The notes under the pieces are model-generated. The model was not told where the DNA came from. It made no database searches and worked only from the letters and a program-made list of their open reading frames with translations. Shown in pieces: positions 12,744 to 24,759 of a stretch of 64,000 nucleotides of DNA; within the stretch, counting starts at the first letter, position 1; each line of letters starts with the position of its first letter. The stretch lies in contig CM041292.1 of assembly GCA_023052935.1 (NCBI GenBank), positions 139,328,951 to 139,392,950 on the forward strand. The letters run 5' to 3'. Position numbers and translations under genes: made by a program. Source of the stretch: Piezodorus guildinii (taxonomy: Eukaryota > Arthropoda > Insecta > Hemiptera > Pentatomidae).

Positions 12744-14989
12744 TTTTTTTTTTTTTTTTTTTTTTTTTATTGAGATATATTACAATTTGTTTCTATATGA
12801 ACATTAGTAATAGTGATATATGATCCCATTCACACAATATATACAATGATAAAGTCAAATAAATAAAATATAATATATATACAAAATAAGAAAACAAACA
12901 ACAACCTATAACTGAGATAAATACAAATAAATGATATATATAGAATTAAATAATAATAAATATAAAAACAAAACAAAACAAAACATTAACCTATAATTGA
13001 GATAAATAAAAGTTTGCAAATAAACAAACATGATTCAAACAAACATAACTATATACAAAATATACAAGTGCTATAGAGGGACCCCAGACTGGGCTTTTCC
13101 CCCCACTTGTGGAGGAAAAAGCGGAATCCAAAAGATCCTAGACCCTCGCTCTCAGCCGCGTCACTGGTGTGAATCAGTGGAGGCCGAACTAGGGCGTAAT
13201 AGCCACAAACATACATTACATGAGTGGAGGATCTGACCAGTGTCAGAACTCCAATTTAAACGTTTACAATACGTCTCGCGGCCACTGCCGTTTCAATCTT
13301 CGAGGAGGATTGTAGGGATGGGTGGTACTGGATAGGGATTGTGCTAGAGGGTTAGGATGATGACTAAGGTTCTGATGAAATTTGGAAAATTTGGATGGTA
13401 CCAGGTCTAAAATAAATGGAATTTTAAGGTCGTGGTGTAGGGTAGAGTTGGTAACGTAATAAGGAGCATTAACTATTGTTCGGAGAACTTTGGATTGGAA
13501 GGATTGGATGCGTTTGATGTTAGAATGTTTAGCTGTCCCCCACAGTTCAAGTCCGTAGGTCCATATTGGTTTCAGTACTGTCTTGTATATTAGTAATTTG
13601 TTGTCAACTGTAAGATGAGATTTTCTGTTTAGTAGTCTGTATAACTGGCCGAATCTGCGGTTAAGTTCTTTTCTTTTAAGTCTTGTGTGTGGGTTCCACG
13701 TCAGTCTTTTGTCTAGTAAAAAGCCAAGATACCGGACTGTGTCAGAGGAAGGAAGCGGTAGGGAATTGAAATAAACCGTTGGACAGGATTTGCGTCGAAG
13801 AGTGAATGTGACGTGTGAGCACTTGTTTTCGTTCACCTTAATACGCCAAGCGTTACACCAGTCTTCGACAAGGGAAAGGTGATTTTGTAAATTAATCGAT
13901 GCTACTTCAGGATCGGAATTGGATGACAAAATGGCGGTATCATCAGCAAATGTTGCCAGAAAGGTATCGGGATCGGTAGGGATATCGGCGGTGTAGAGGA
14001 TGTAGAGGACGGGTCCCAAGACGCTGCCTTGAGGAACACCAGCCTCAACAATATAATGTTTGGAAAATTCTGAGCCACAGCGAACTCGGAAGGAGCGGTT
14101 TGATAGATAGGATCGGAGGACTAGGTATAAGGATTGGGGTAAATGGGTTTTGAGCTTAAAGAGCAATCCCGGGTGCCACACCCGGTCGAAAGCTTGAGAT
14201 ATGTCCAGAAAGGCACCCGAACAATACTCCTTGCACTCAAGGGCAGAGGAAATGTGGTCCACAACTCGGAGTCCTTGCTGAACCGTGGAATGTTGAGGAC
14301 GAAATCCGAACTGATGTGAAGGAAAATTTTGAAATTTGGCTAGGATTCGTTTTAGTAGGAGCTTTTCAAAAATTTTTGAGAGGATCGGAAGTAGGCTGAT
14401 AGGTCTGTAAGATGACGTGTTGTTAGAAGGTTTGCCTGGTTTTAGGAAAAGGATGATAGTTGAATGTTTCCATAAGAGAGGAAAATAGGTAGTGCGTAGG
14501 ATACAGTTATAGAGATATGTAAGGAATGTAATGGCTTTAGGTGGAAGTTGTCTTAAGATTTGAGGAGTAAGGAGATCGTATCCAGGGGATTTACGGAGAG
14601 GAAGCTTTTTAAGAAGATATCTGACCTCAGAGGGATTAACTGCTTTAGGTGGTAAGGAAAGCGGTATTGGTGATATAAGGAACTCTTCAACTGCCGCCGT
14701 ATGGGTAGGATTAAGCTCTGGATGAGGAGTAAAAACTTTGGAAAGGTGCTGTGCGAATTCCTCGGCCTTATCCTTGTCAGAAGCAGCCCAGGAACTATCA
14801 CAGCGCCGGAGAGGATGGGAAATGGTGTGGGATTTTAGGATTCTCTTCGTGACATTCCAAAGGGAATTGTCACGAGTCGAGAGAGAGGAGAGGTAGGTAT
14901 TGTAGGATTGGGAACGGAAGATCGCCAACTCCCGCTTTAATTTTCTACAAAAAAAGTTATAGGAGCGGCGATCCTCTGGGTGGCGGGTG
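12744..14989 (-). mobile_element. Jockey-type non-LTR retrotransposon, 5'-truncated
   Basis: One open frame (14989 down to 13264, about 575 codons) holds a complete reverse transcriptase: fingers KSPGYDLLTPQIL, NTSSYRPISLLP, then FGFRPQHSTVQQ, the first catalytic Asp in LDISQAFDRVWH, GVPQGSVLGP, the catalytic FADD box, and YLGFLLDKRLTWNPHTR. The frame ends NPPRRLKRQWPRDVL, the usual jockey C-terminus. The upstream ORF1 and APE endonuclease are missing. A 3' UTR and an A-tail (T-run from 12742 to about 12768 on this strand) follow. AAATTTGGCAATT flanks both sides exactly (12731-12743; 14990-15002), a 13-bp target duplication, so the insertion is well preserved and the 5' end lies at 14989. The apparent start at 15000 is TTG inside the duplication, not a real start. 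Confidence 0.93.
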
Positions 14990-15002
14990 AAATTTGGCAA
15001 TT

Positions 15003-15571
15003 AAAATCTAAAAATGTCTTAAGCAATGGCTAAAAAGTATCATACAAATTGAGGCTAAATAAGTGAATTACCAAAAAGAACTTTTAAAGCCTTGATATTA
15101 ATTTTACATAAGCATATTCATATAACTAACTATTCACTTACAGTTTATATGAAATTATGAAATTTTAAGTGCAGAGAAGTGTATTGCAGGAATTAAATGT
15201 TAATCCGGAATCCTTACATTTTCTGCATAACAATTTTTATAACTTATCACATTGTTAAAGGTCCACGTGATAACCCCGCAGGAGGGAGAGTGACCTATTT
15301 GGCCTTCAACTAGAAGAAAATACTGGTTTTAAAACCGGTCAATGTGAAATTCGACCAGAGACGCGCAGTTTACCGAGTTTAAAAACATGAGTTACTTTAT
15401 CCATTCTAGAACATCATCCCCATTTTTAATTTATGACTAATCTCCTTGTGAAAAAAAAAATCATTATTCCAAAAGTATAACCAGATTGAATATGATGATT
15501 AATGAGGACAAAGGAAGACAATATACAAGGACGTACGCAGGATTTTCGTTATGGTGGGGGGCAAGTAGGTT
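15003..15571. other. A+T-rich DNA, nothing recognised
   Basis: No gene or repeat placed here. Confidence 0.4.
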
Positions 15572-15581
15572 GGAAATCATT

Positions 15582-15827
15582 GTTTGTTTGTTTATTCGTT
15601 TAACGTCACTTTTATGCAACTATGGCTAATCAGACGATGCTACACTGGGAGTCCTAAATTTTGCCTATCCAGGTTTTATTAGGATAGGGATCTTTAACGA
15701 GTACCTGACATCGCACAGGCTCGGGACCACCTTTTAACGTCCCCTCCGAAGGACGGCGTAACTAAGGATTTTTTACTCCCATTAAAAAATCCTAGGACCA
15801 CCTGCGGGTTTGAACCCGTGACCACCC
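15582..15827 (-). mobile_element. SINE S2, head-truncated
   Basis: Reverse copy of the 8.4-kb S2: the tail reads TTTGTTTGTTTATTCG on the plus strand, and the body and B box (GGGTTTGAACCCGTGACC) are present, but the A-box end is missing. GGAAATCATT at 15572-15581 and again at 15828-15837 is an exact 10-bp target duplication, so truncation happened at insertion. Confidence 0.85.
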
Positions 15828-15954
15828 GGAAATCATTACGAGGAATAGGGAGAAGGGCGAAAGAGGTTCAGCGTTTAAGTGATTGAAAATATTTCATACA
15901 CTGTTTATGTGCATATAAATTTGAAAATGAGGTCATAGAATAGAAGTGAGGGGC

Positions 15955-16140
15955 AGGGTGGTCGAGTGAGCTGAAGCGCGTGAACAGTACCGCACGTTGT
16001 CTGGTAAACTGATAACCGAATTTAGAAAAAATAAAATAATTAAGAGTTTACATCGCGGTGCTTCGAGGAGAGAGGGAGGCTTAACTCTGACATTAATCCC
16101 TCTCTCATCCTCTGGCCCAAGAATGGCTCCATATAGCCTA
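15955..16140 (+). mobile_element. tRNA-like SINE, group S5 (tentative)
   Basis: Head GGGGCAGGGTGGTCGAGTG with a Ser/Leu-tRNA-like A box, later GGTGCTTCGAGG and CCTCTGGCCCAAG. The same order (GGGGCAGG..GAGT, then CTCTGGCCC) occurs on the minus strand at 63.2-63.4 kb. No clear flanking duplication. Confidence 0.4.
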
Positions 16141-16404
16141 AAAGTTTAGGTAGGAAAACTATAATTGAATGTAAAAACAGTTTACAACCACACCTTATGA
16201 ACATTATTTTATATAACTAAATCTTATCATATCATTGAAGTGGATTCGTAGACCTGAAAAACCGGGTACTTATAGTGACAGCTGTAAAAAGAAGTAGATT
16301 GAATGAAATCTACCCTACAAAAGAAAACTATCTAATATTGATAGTATCGAAGATCAATGTTTATCATTTATCATTGATTGATATTTATCAAATATCAATC
16401 ATGA

Positions 16405-17235
16405 TTTAGGCCAGGTCCTCCTGGATCAGCCTCCGCCAGTTGTCCCGATCCTGTGCTGCCACTGTCCGGTTCCAAAGACATAGAAGAGTCGTAGCGTCTT
16501 CAGCCACACCGAACTTCCTACGGAGTTTTGAGATACCACGTCTTCTTGTGCTAAGCACTGCTTCCTCCATGGTCTTCCTCGATATGTCATTCCAACTCAT
16601 GCGTGCTATGATGACCAGCCCATCTTCACCATCATAAACAGATGAAGTGAAGTCCTTTAAACACCTCATACAACTCTTGGTTCGTTCTTCGTCTCCATAT
16701 CTGTCTTATGCAAACTCCCCCAAAATGGATTATAATATCGTTATTTCCTAATTAAGAGAGCCTGGTCCTCCGATTGGGATATTTTTAATTTTCTGAACCC
16801 TGTGTTAACACTGACCGTATGGGTTTTTTGTAAATAAGTATTTAATTTGACCTGTTGACCATCCTGCTCTTGTGAAGGTTCCTTAGTCCGAAGAGGCAGC
16901 GGTTGAATTTACTTATTCTTGTTTCGATTTCATGTTACATTTATTCGAGACGCTAATATTACAGCTAAGATACGTGAATTCATTGACGCCTACAAAAATA
17001 TGTGCACCGATTCTTATATTATTGCATCTTCTGGCATTTATTCAAGCTCATCAGCGCTTCCTGCTCCGCTACCATGTACATCTGCAGCCTCCTCGAGTGT
17101 CTAAAAGGCTGACATTACATCTGTCAACTACCTTCCTACAATATCCAGATCATCAACATCTGCTAAGAGCTGGACTGACCTATGAAAGATTTTCCTAATT
17201 CATTGCTTTCATGACAGTTTCCTCAATGCTTCCTA
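16405..17235 (-). mobile_element. Decayed RTE-like LINE, 3' part
   Basis: Reading the minus strand from 17.23 kb: a reverse-transcriptase palm relic LLADVDDLDIVGR (the active site reads VDD, not ADD), a stretch resembling LEEAA, VNEFTYLSCNISVSNK (the FxYLG block) and, at the end, AAQDRDNWRRLIQEDLA and a stop at 16406. Those last residues are the usual C-terminus of LINEs with an APE endonuclease. Several stops and shifts in between. Next to it (16.34-16.40 kb) a TATCATT-rich tract may be its simple-repeat tail. The plus-strand frames here are shadows. Confidence 0.6.
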
Positions 17236-17650
17236 ATTCCGTCCAGGGTTCGTTCTGGTTGCCCGCTATGTCTTTGGAGTATTTATCTGTTTGAGCAAGA
17301 AGCACAGTTAGTGCACCGAGTTTATATTGGTTCATGACATTCTAAAGATCTATTTTAAAATCTAAATAATGTAGTTGAGACAAGCTATATTCACTACGAT
17401 GACACAAGAGCTCAAACAAGCCGAATATTGACATTCTAATTGTAAATGACAAATCAGAATGCTTCCTCCAAATTTTTGCTACGATATAACAACAAATTCA
17501 TCGCTCTTGTTTTTTTTCAACTTTTGGTGTTTTTTTATCGATCTTTCTGTTGATTCAATATGGAATTGACATACTTTTCATATTTCCAGATGATTCTGTT
17601 TGTCCCATTTATTTGTTTTAAAATTCATTGCGATGGATATATTGTACATT

Positions 17651-17964
17651 AAAAAACCTGTACCACTACAACCCATGAAGGGTCTTGGGCCCAGTACATA
17701 TAGAGATTCGTACTGTTTCTAGGCCAACGGCAGTGCAATGAGGTGATTAGGCCTTAATCACGCTCAGCCGCCAGGTTTTTCCCCAATTAATTTGGGTACC
17801 CACTTTATAGAGGCTGGGTCTGCCTCAGGAGGGTCTCCATACCCTAGGGTCGCCCCCCGACTGAATTAACAGAATAAATAATATTCTGCCACAGCCGGGA
17901 TTCGAACCCAGGACCCGGAGCACAGCAGACTAGTGCTCTATCCACTAGACCACGCCGCTCCATA
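17651..17964 (-). mobile_element. SINE S1, full-length reference copy
   Basis: 314 bp. Read on the minus strand it starts GGAGCGGCGTGGTCTAGTGG (A box within), then GGGTTCGAATCCCGG (B box), the body and a 3' end near GGTTGTAGTGGTACAGG. ATATTGTACATT flanks both ends (17639-17650; 17965-17976), an exact 12-bp target duplication. The head would fold like a tRNA, but the fixed body and duplication make it a SINE. Confidence 0.88.
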
Positions 17965-17976
17965 ATATTGTACATT

Positions 17977-19312
17977 ATTTTGTTTTATTAGATCTATTTT
18001 TAAACCACATTTGTATTGTTTCAAGAAGAATCGTTTATACTTACATTATTTAATTGAATTTAATAGAAAAGTGAAGTTGTTAATTTTACCACCACAACTA
18101 GTTAAGGAATCAGATTTCACAAATTTGTAAGTACTGTTTCTGGTTTTGTAAAGATTTGGTCTAGGTCACGCCCAAGGTTATTTAGGGTATCTACTATATA
18201 TAGTGTGGATATGCTGTAGGTGGCTCTCCCGGTTCCCCAACATTATAACATGGCTGTAAAAACAATATAATTACTTATTTCCCAAAGCTGGCGTTGGAAC
18301 GGGCTTTGGATATAGGATCTCTTTAGCAGTGCAATTTCGCACAACGATTTTGCACCCCCATAAAGTCCGGGATCATTTGTCTTTGAGTTTTTCAAAATGA
18401 TGTAGAATATTAAGCATTGAGAGGGATTAGTCATCTGGAGAATTAATTAAGGAAGAATGGGGAAGCAAATTTGCGTAGACCTAAAATGGAAAATATAATA
18501 ATATATACTAATGGTTGACGTTTGGAAATCAACGTAAAATTAGATAAAAATAGTGTCAATTATTTCAATGTTTACATTGTAGATCTTTGTTTAGCAAAAA
18601 AGTACGAATAAGGAGTAATAGTGTGAACATAAACATATATAGAAAATAAAAATATTTTTTTAGGGTGAGAATAGTCTGTTTATAGAGAGAATAGCCGAAA
18701 TAGAAGGTATCATTAGCGTCAAACGCCAAAGTTATTTTATAATCTTTATCACGTAAGATCTAATAAAGAGGCATTGTTCTATCATTAGCTACGTGAAAGT
18801 AATTATCTTTCAAATAATGAATCGTGTTTATTACCAGTGATTTATGTTAAACCTATTAACTATAACTGTATGTATTTGCATTGTAAAATGAAGCTACATA
18901 ATATTTTATTATTTAAAAAAAAAGGATAATAAGCATCCAACTACAATCGCATACTGTAAATGCTGGATATGTGCCACGATTCTACTGTTTCTAACCGAAT
19001 GAGTTTGGCCCGAGAGACCTTTACCAGCTATCGATTTCAGTTAACGGTGCCCTCCCTTCCCTTAATAATAGAACTCCGGAATTACTGACTGGGGTACCTA
19101 ACCGAGAGACTCTCACAAATATTTACATCGTAAGCTAAAATTCAATACTAAAACACAATTAAATTTGTAATATAATTTTATCATACAACGTGCTCAAAAG
19201 GAATGTCAATCCTGACTGAACATATGATCGCTGTGTTGATCATGTATTATTCTCAAACTTAGTTTTTGAAAATTTTGTTGACAATTTGGGTTTGAAAGTT
19301 TTTTATTTATTA
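17977..19312. other. A+T-rich DNA, no gene established
   Basis: A 63-codon minus frame at 18243-18434 has no motif. Nothing else recognised. Confidence 0.4.
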
Positions 19313-19563
19313 TATTACGTCACTTTATGTTACTGTGGCTAATCGGAAGATGCTACAGTGGGGGTCCTAAATTTTGCCTATCTAGGTTTTATTAGGATCT
19401 TTAACGAGTATCTGACATAGCAAAGGCTCGGGACCACCTTTTAACGTCCCCTCCAAGGACGGCATAAATAAGGATTTTTTAATCCTAGGACCATCTGGGG
19501 GTTTGAACCCGTGACCTTTGGTATAAGGATGTTATGCCAGCCACCCAGCTACAAGTGATCCCA
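19313..19563 (-). mobile_element. SINE S2, old copy
   Basis: Reverse S2: ACGTCACTTTATGTTACTG at the tail side, GGTTTGAACCCGTGACC as B box, and CAGCTACAAGTGATCCC at the head end. Several indels; no target duplication visible. Confidence 0.75.
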
Positions 19564-19794
19564 ATTATAAGAATTTAAATCACCAATTTTCGCGTCGAGT
19601 TGTGTGAAACAATAAAGCTGTAAAAACTTTAAATTAACTATGTAATATGAAAATTATATTAATAGAACTTAAGACAAAAATAAATTAGTTCAATCCAAGC
19701 CCTTATATGAAACAGAATCTAGCTATTAAATAGAGGTTGAAGATTATTAAACTTAAATATTATTGGAAAAACTGTGTCCACATAGAGCACCTTG

Positions 19795-19990
19795 TTTATT
19801 TCCATAAAGCCCGTGTTCATTTTAGCTGTGTAACCAAGGAAGCCTCAGTGGACGATCTCTGCCCCTTGGTCTCCACCCCAAGAGGGAACATCGATTTTAT
19901 GTCAAGAGAAAATTTAGTGATGGCGTCAGGGTTTGAACCAGTGTTTTTCAGCACATACCGCCAACACACTTACCCAGCTACATTTCGCAA
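19795..19990 (-). mobile_element. tRNA-like SINE, group S4 (tentative)
   Basis: Minus strand reads TAGCTGGGTAAGTGTGTTGG then GGTTCAAACCCTGACGCC, an A-box/B-box pair at tRNA spacing, followed by a non-S2 body. Only one copy seen, so family status is unproven. An 85-codon plus frame across it is a shadow. Confidence 0.35.
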
Positions 19991-20201
19991 TTAGTCTTAA
20001 TAATATTTAGTATTAACAACTTCCTTAACATCGTTTGTTAATTGGTATCTACGTGGTCAGTTATCGTTTAAATATTATAACTAACAAGCCTCGATTTTAG
20101 ATTCGCCTAACATCAGTTTAATATTTTTACAAATCCTAATTAATTAGACGTGTATAATACGATTTTTTCCATATTAAGCTCTAAAATTGGTATAATTTTT
20201 C

Positions 20202-20450
20202 AAAAGAAAAATCTGGCGGGCGCAACACACGACTTTCATTTACCTCCGTTATTTATATCAATTTAAGAATTTTTAAACAAATTTAGAAACGAAATAAATT
20301 ATTAAAGAATTATTAACATTGGATTTTTATAGAACCATGTGTTTTATTAAATAATCTATTATATTATAATCTACGACAATCAGTTTGTTTTATCGGATTT
20401 TCATCACTCTCCGTTAACTTTTACAATAGCATGTACCAGATAATATGTTT
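20202..20450 (-). repeat. Family A repeat, right-end fragment
   Basis: GGGCGCAACACACGACTTTC at the end, then the long inner tract with ATTAAATAATCTATTATATT. It runs straight into the 21-bp minisatellite at about 20.46 kb. Confidence 0.65.
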
Positions 20451-20469
20451 TCTAAAATCATTATAGCTT

Positions 20470-20690
20470 TTTTCAGTCAAATTCATAATTTTTTCAGTCA
20501 ATCATATTTTTCAGTCAAATTCATAATTTTTTCAGTCAAATTCATAATTTTTTCAATCAAATTCATAATTTTTTCAGTCAAATTCATAATTTTTTCAGTC
20601 AAATTCATAATTTTTTCAGTCAAATTCATAATTTTTTCAATCAAATTCATAATTTTTTCAGTCAATTTCATAATTTCTTGTACCCGTTTT
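20470..20690 (+). repeat. 21-bp minisatellite
   Basis: About ten tandem copies of a 21-bp unit (AATTCATAATTTTTTCAGTCA with small changes). Because 21 is a multiple of three, the plus strand stays open as a repeated FSVKFII heptapeptide; this explains the 86-codon frame at 20445-20705, which I do not regard as a gene. It sits inside family A sequence. Confidence 0.85.
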
Positions 20691-20744
20691 ATACAGTTAA
20701 TTTAATGAGGTTTTGCTACTAAGAACTTAACATTTTTATTAAAT

Positions 20745-21113
20745 CTCGTTGTTGTTGATCCATTTAACGTCACTTTATGTTACTGTGCTTAATCCGACGG
20801 TGCAGCGAGATTCCTAAGTTTTGCCTACTCAGGTTTACTTAAGATAGGAAGGGACTTTTACGAGTTCCTCTTATTAAATCATTTAAAAGTCATCTGTGGT
20901 GCACAAATGTAGGACGATCTGCTGGTTTTAGACTTGCGACCTTAAGCATAAAGGCTGTTATGCTAGCCACTACTCCACAGGTGACCCTAAATGAATTCAA
21001 CAAGGTGTTTGAATCTGCCGGGTTAGAACACGTTACCTTGGACATATTAATCTTTAACTCCTTGCTGAATGCATCCAGGGTCACCTGTGGAGTAGTGGCT
21101 AGCATAACAGCCT
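20745..21113. mobile_element. Two SINE S2 copies head to head
   Basis: A minus-oriented S2 (20745-20990) and a plus-oriented S2 head (about 21073-21113) face each other. Their heads form an inverted repeat of about 40 bp per arm, containing GGCTGTTATGCTAGCCACTA and its complement, with an 80-bp spacer. The mirrored 93- and 74-codon frames here come from this symmetry. Confidence 0.7.
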
Positions 21114-21252
21114 CTTTTAAAGAACGAAATAACCAAGGATTGTTACTCACTAAAAACAAACATAAAGCCATCTGCCAGGTATGAACCCTGGTTGCTCAAC
21201 CCAATATAGTTGGGCAGCATTACTTTATAAATAAAGTATTTTCTCTGTAACT

Positions 21253-21300
<48 letters not shown>

Positions 21301-23394
21301 TGCAGTTTTAGGTTTGTTCAATTTTTCGTATAAATTAGAACGATTGTGAAGAACATTCCATAAAGTGTTATTTTATAATATAACACTATCTTTGATAGAA
21401 GGATGCTAAGATCATCCAGAACCATAAGCTCAAATATTCTGTTTGTATCTAGTAAATAAAAGTTTTATTTTAATTTATAATTAAAATTATACACCCTCGT
21501 TTGTATTAGGTTTAGTGTAATGAATCAATCTGTAATTTAATTCGGAAATATGTTATTGAGCCTAAACATTTTGTAGTTTTCCCAGTGTTTTGAAAGAGGG
21601 TGAACGCCTAGTAGTGGGTGTAGGCCTCCTTTTGATAAGAAATCAATAGGTGGCCCTCAATCCAGCTTCTTCGCCTTAAAAAATTGCCCTTTCCCCCCTT
21701 TTTTTTATTACTCATTACAGCATTGTGATGTTCTACTCAGTGGTACTATAATTAGAACAATATTCGCTGCAGCACACCACAAATAGTATTTACATGTTAA
21801 ATTTAGCAATTGTCGGATTCGTAAAGATAAATGGATAAGTATACATGAAAAAAACACTAATATAAGAATTTTATATTAAAAACAACTTATTTGTTGTAAC
21901 AAAGATCTTGATTTGAAGCAGTCCAATAACCTTAAGAAATATCTAGAATTGAATAAATGGTTTGGAGCGTAGTTTCTTTGAAAATCTGATTTAAAAGTTT
22001 TATGCATCTAGATTTTGTTATGGAACACAGATTGATTAGCTTAGATTAGATAGATCGTATGCAAAATTTTGACAAGTGTGTACGATGTGGTTGTTGATTT
22101 AAGGAAAAGCCTGAAATGTAGTTTTGTTCTCGCTTAGTCTCTCTCTGCCTGTTCATTATTTGAACAAGTTTATTCAATCGATCGTATTTCATTAGCTACA
22201 ATCTTTGGCTGAAGGGCGTGCTCTCTTTTGGGAATCTGTCAGTTCTAGCGAAATATGGCGGCTCGCAGGCATTAGATATAAATAAATTGGCCCCATCTAT
22301 TTAATAAATGACCAGTTGTAATTGCTAATCATTCTCGTTTAAGCAGCATATATTTCAACTTCACAGTATATTCACATGGTTAAAACTGAAATTAGAAATC
22401 GTTCTTGATAAAGTCACAGACACAATTATGTACGATCTGCAGAAATTACTCGTCTTCCTTTCACACAAATTCATGGTGAATCATTGAAACTAATTTTAGT
22501 GTCCATGGCCTATGTATTGTCTACCTTTAAACAAACAATATCAAACAAATATACTACCATAAAGTTGAATTACCACAGGGTTTCTTGTTACGTCTGTCAC
22601 AATTTTAAGAACTACATAATGCATGTTTCCAACCACGAAACAGTGTCGGAAGAAACCAATTGAAAGAAGGTTGCCTATTTATAACTTGGGTTCACTATGT
22701 TTCCTCCCGCTTCCTAATGAGGCTGGTTAAATAAGTTTCGTTGTGAGGCTGTAGCTCCCGTGGTCATGATAAAAAGTTATTCAAATGGCTCTATTCTTCA
22801 CTTAGAGCTTTGTATCCCTTCAATATTGGATACGGATATGGATTCCACCTCAGTTCATCATTACTACTCATTATGATTCAGTGAAGTAAATTATCCATTT
22901 TTTCATTCACTCCATCCCAGTGAGAAATAACCAAACTGTTTTTTTAAAACATATTAATTAATTCAAACTCTTTCATTGTTTAACGCCGAGTAATGATATA
23001 TTTAAGTTATTGTTTAAAATAAAAGTAAAAATCCAACTCACAAGAAAAATCTAAGGTTTTACACGAATAGAAGTTTAGTAAATGGTTAAGTTGTTTATTG
23101 TCAATACTGGATTTTCTCGTTTTCTAAGTGGCCATGAGACCGTAATATGAACACACGTTTCCGATTACAGCCATACTGCCTCGTGTCCTCTTGTATATCC
23201 TGTGACAAAAATAATTCAGATGCTTTCAAGAGGCCTCAATACTTTTAAAGCAGTTACACAAAGTCATTAAAAAAAAGGAACAACTAATGTTGAAGATGGA
23301 AAAAGCATTTCATATGACGAAAGAGAATGGAAGCTTTTGGAAGTAAAAACAATTAAATTTTAATAACTGAGGCACTATTCCGCAGTGATCTTTT
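21114..23394. other. A+T-rich DNA, no gene established
   Basis: T-run at 21259-21299. A TATAAATAAAT stretch near 22.28 kb could serve as a promoter, but no frame follows it. Nothing else recognised in 2.2 kb. Confidence 0.4.
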
Positions 23395-23520
23395 GTATGA
23401 TCCAAACTACCCGCTCATACCAACCCGCTTGTCCGTAATCTCTCAAATACATCTATTCTAAATAATCCTCCGAGGCGTCTGAAAAGATGGTGGCCTCGAG
23501 ATCTGCTGATCAAATAAACA
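23395..23520 (+). mobile_element. Jockey 3' coding end, short fragment
   Basis: Plus-strand reading gives NPLVRNLSNTSILNNPPRRL then KRWWPRDLL, closely parallel to NPLAQSLSSTTHPYNPPRRL KRQWPRDVL (split) at the C-terminus of the 13-kb jockey element. Only the last ~35 codons are present. Confidence 0.7.
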
Positions 23521-23755
23521 TTGAAGAGCAACCGTTGGGTAGATTCTTCTCAAGACTTTTTTAAGCCAATTTTCTCTGAATAGCTCATTTACTTGCACAG
23601 TTGTACAAATTTGCATACATTTTTATTATACGATAGGTAATTCTAAAATGACAGGCACTTCTCAAAAGTAGAGATTGGTTCAAGTACATATGGATCTTCC
23701 GTGTATCAGGTTTCTTGTGCGCATGACGGTTAACTAACAAGAATAAACAAGAAAT

Positions 23756-23990
23756 CTATAATATCGGCGGTTGCCCAGGCAACCCTTCCTGGAACTCATC
23801 CCCAGGGAGAGCCAGTTTTTCCTCTTCAATACTTACTATTTTTCCATAACCAGTTGTATTAAACTCTATTAGGTATTGAAAATTATCAGTAATTTTAATG
23901 TGACCAAGTGTCCCAAATTCGGTTGGATAGTTCCACTTTTGTTGAACGTGTACCAGTATCCCCAGCATTTGTCGTAGGACCGCTTCACAA
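23756..23990 (-). CDS. Unrecognised open frame, possible exon
   Basis: A minus frame of about 78 codons, open upstream of the first ATG (23968) and including SYCEAVLRQMLGILVHVQQ, then a run of beta-strand-like residues with Gly and aromatic spacing. Composition is less A+T-driven than the noise frames nearby. AATA|GTAAGT inside it is a strong donor-like site, so a shorter exon is possible. I do not recognise the protein; it could also be a retrocopy or transposon piece. Confidence 0.22.
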
Positions 23991-24644
23991 TAGGAAACCC
24001 GAGAATAGAACTTACAAAAGTGGAATCGGTTTTCTCTCTTCGTTGTTAAGTCTTAATAAATGATAAATAAGAAAGCAAACATAAAAATGCAACACTATAG
24101 TCTATGAAACGTCTTGGGTGGGGTACTGAGGAAGGTAGAACTGTTTTGAGAAGTTGTGGATCGAAGAGAAGATTTTACTAATAATATTAAAATATAATTT
24201 AACAAGTATTTTTAATTGTATTTAATTGAAGTAAAATATTATTTAAGAGTTGAACATAAGTGGATTTTTATCTGGGCTACTGTAAGTTTCGAATACATGG
24301 AGAAATGTGGTACCAAAGCATCGACAATTATAGCAGGGAAGCAGATTCTTAATTCACTGGCACTCCAGGTACACCATGATGTACCCTCAGCCTCCATTTT
24401 CGATTTTTTTTCAACACTAAGTCTACATTTGAACTACATTTGAGCTACATTATTGTAGCTTTATATTTTGTTTGGAACTATAAATAACTTTATTTCTGAT
24501 ATGTAGGTTAACGAAATTTAAGCTGGCGTTTGTAAAAGTTTAAGCTGAGATACCATATAATGGGAATTGAAATGCTTAATATAGAAAAACAAAATTAATT
24601 TAGATTTTCTTATCATTATTCTAATTCTCCATTTGGTTTAATAT

Positions 24645-24745
24645 TGTAAGATATATTTGTGGCCAATCCAAAAAAATACATGTATTTCAAAATTCACTAC
24701 ATTTCGGCCTCTAGGGCCATTTTAAAGTTTCTGAGAAAAAAAAAA
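24645..24745 (-). repeat. Inverted-repeat arm with hammerhead-like motif (left)
   Basis: About 100 bp that recurs as the inverted arm at 25670-25775. On the minus strand it holds a decayed core at 24695-24727: TTTAAAA, a hairpin GGCC-CTAGA-GGCC, then GAAATGT. Hammerhead ribozymes have CUGANGA, helix II, GAAA and a short helix III; here the first box is damaged. Confidence 0.5.
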
Positions 24746-24759
24746 TAATGATGTTATTA

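Noticed and set aside
14990..15000. Start codon of the jockey protein at 15000
   Set aside because: The codon is TTG and lies in the target-site duplication outside the element.
17880..17964. True tRNA gene with intact A and B boxes on the minus strand
   Set aside because: The unit continues into an S1 body and is bounded by a 12-bp target duplication, so it is a SINE.
20445..20705. 86-codon frame with FSVKFII heptapeptide repeats, or a CRISPR-like array
   Set aside because: A 21-bp tandem repeat without spacers; the frame is open only because the unit is a multiple of three.
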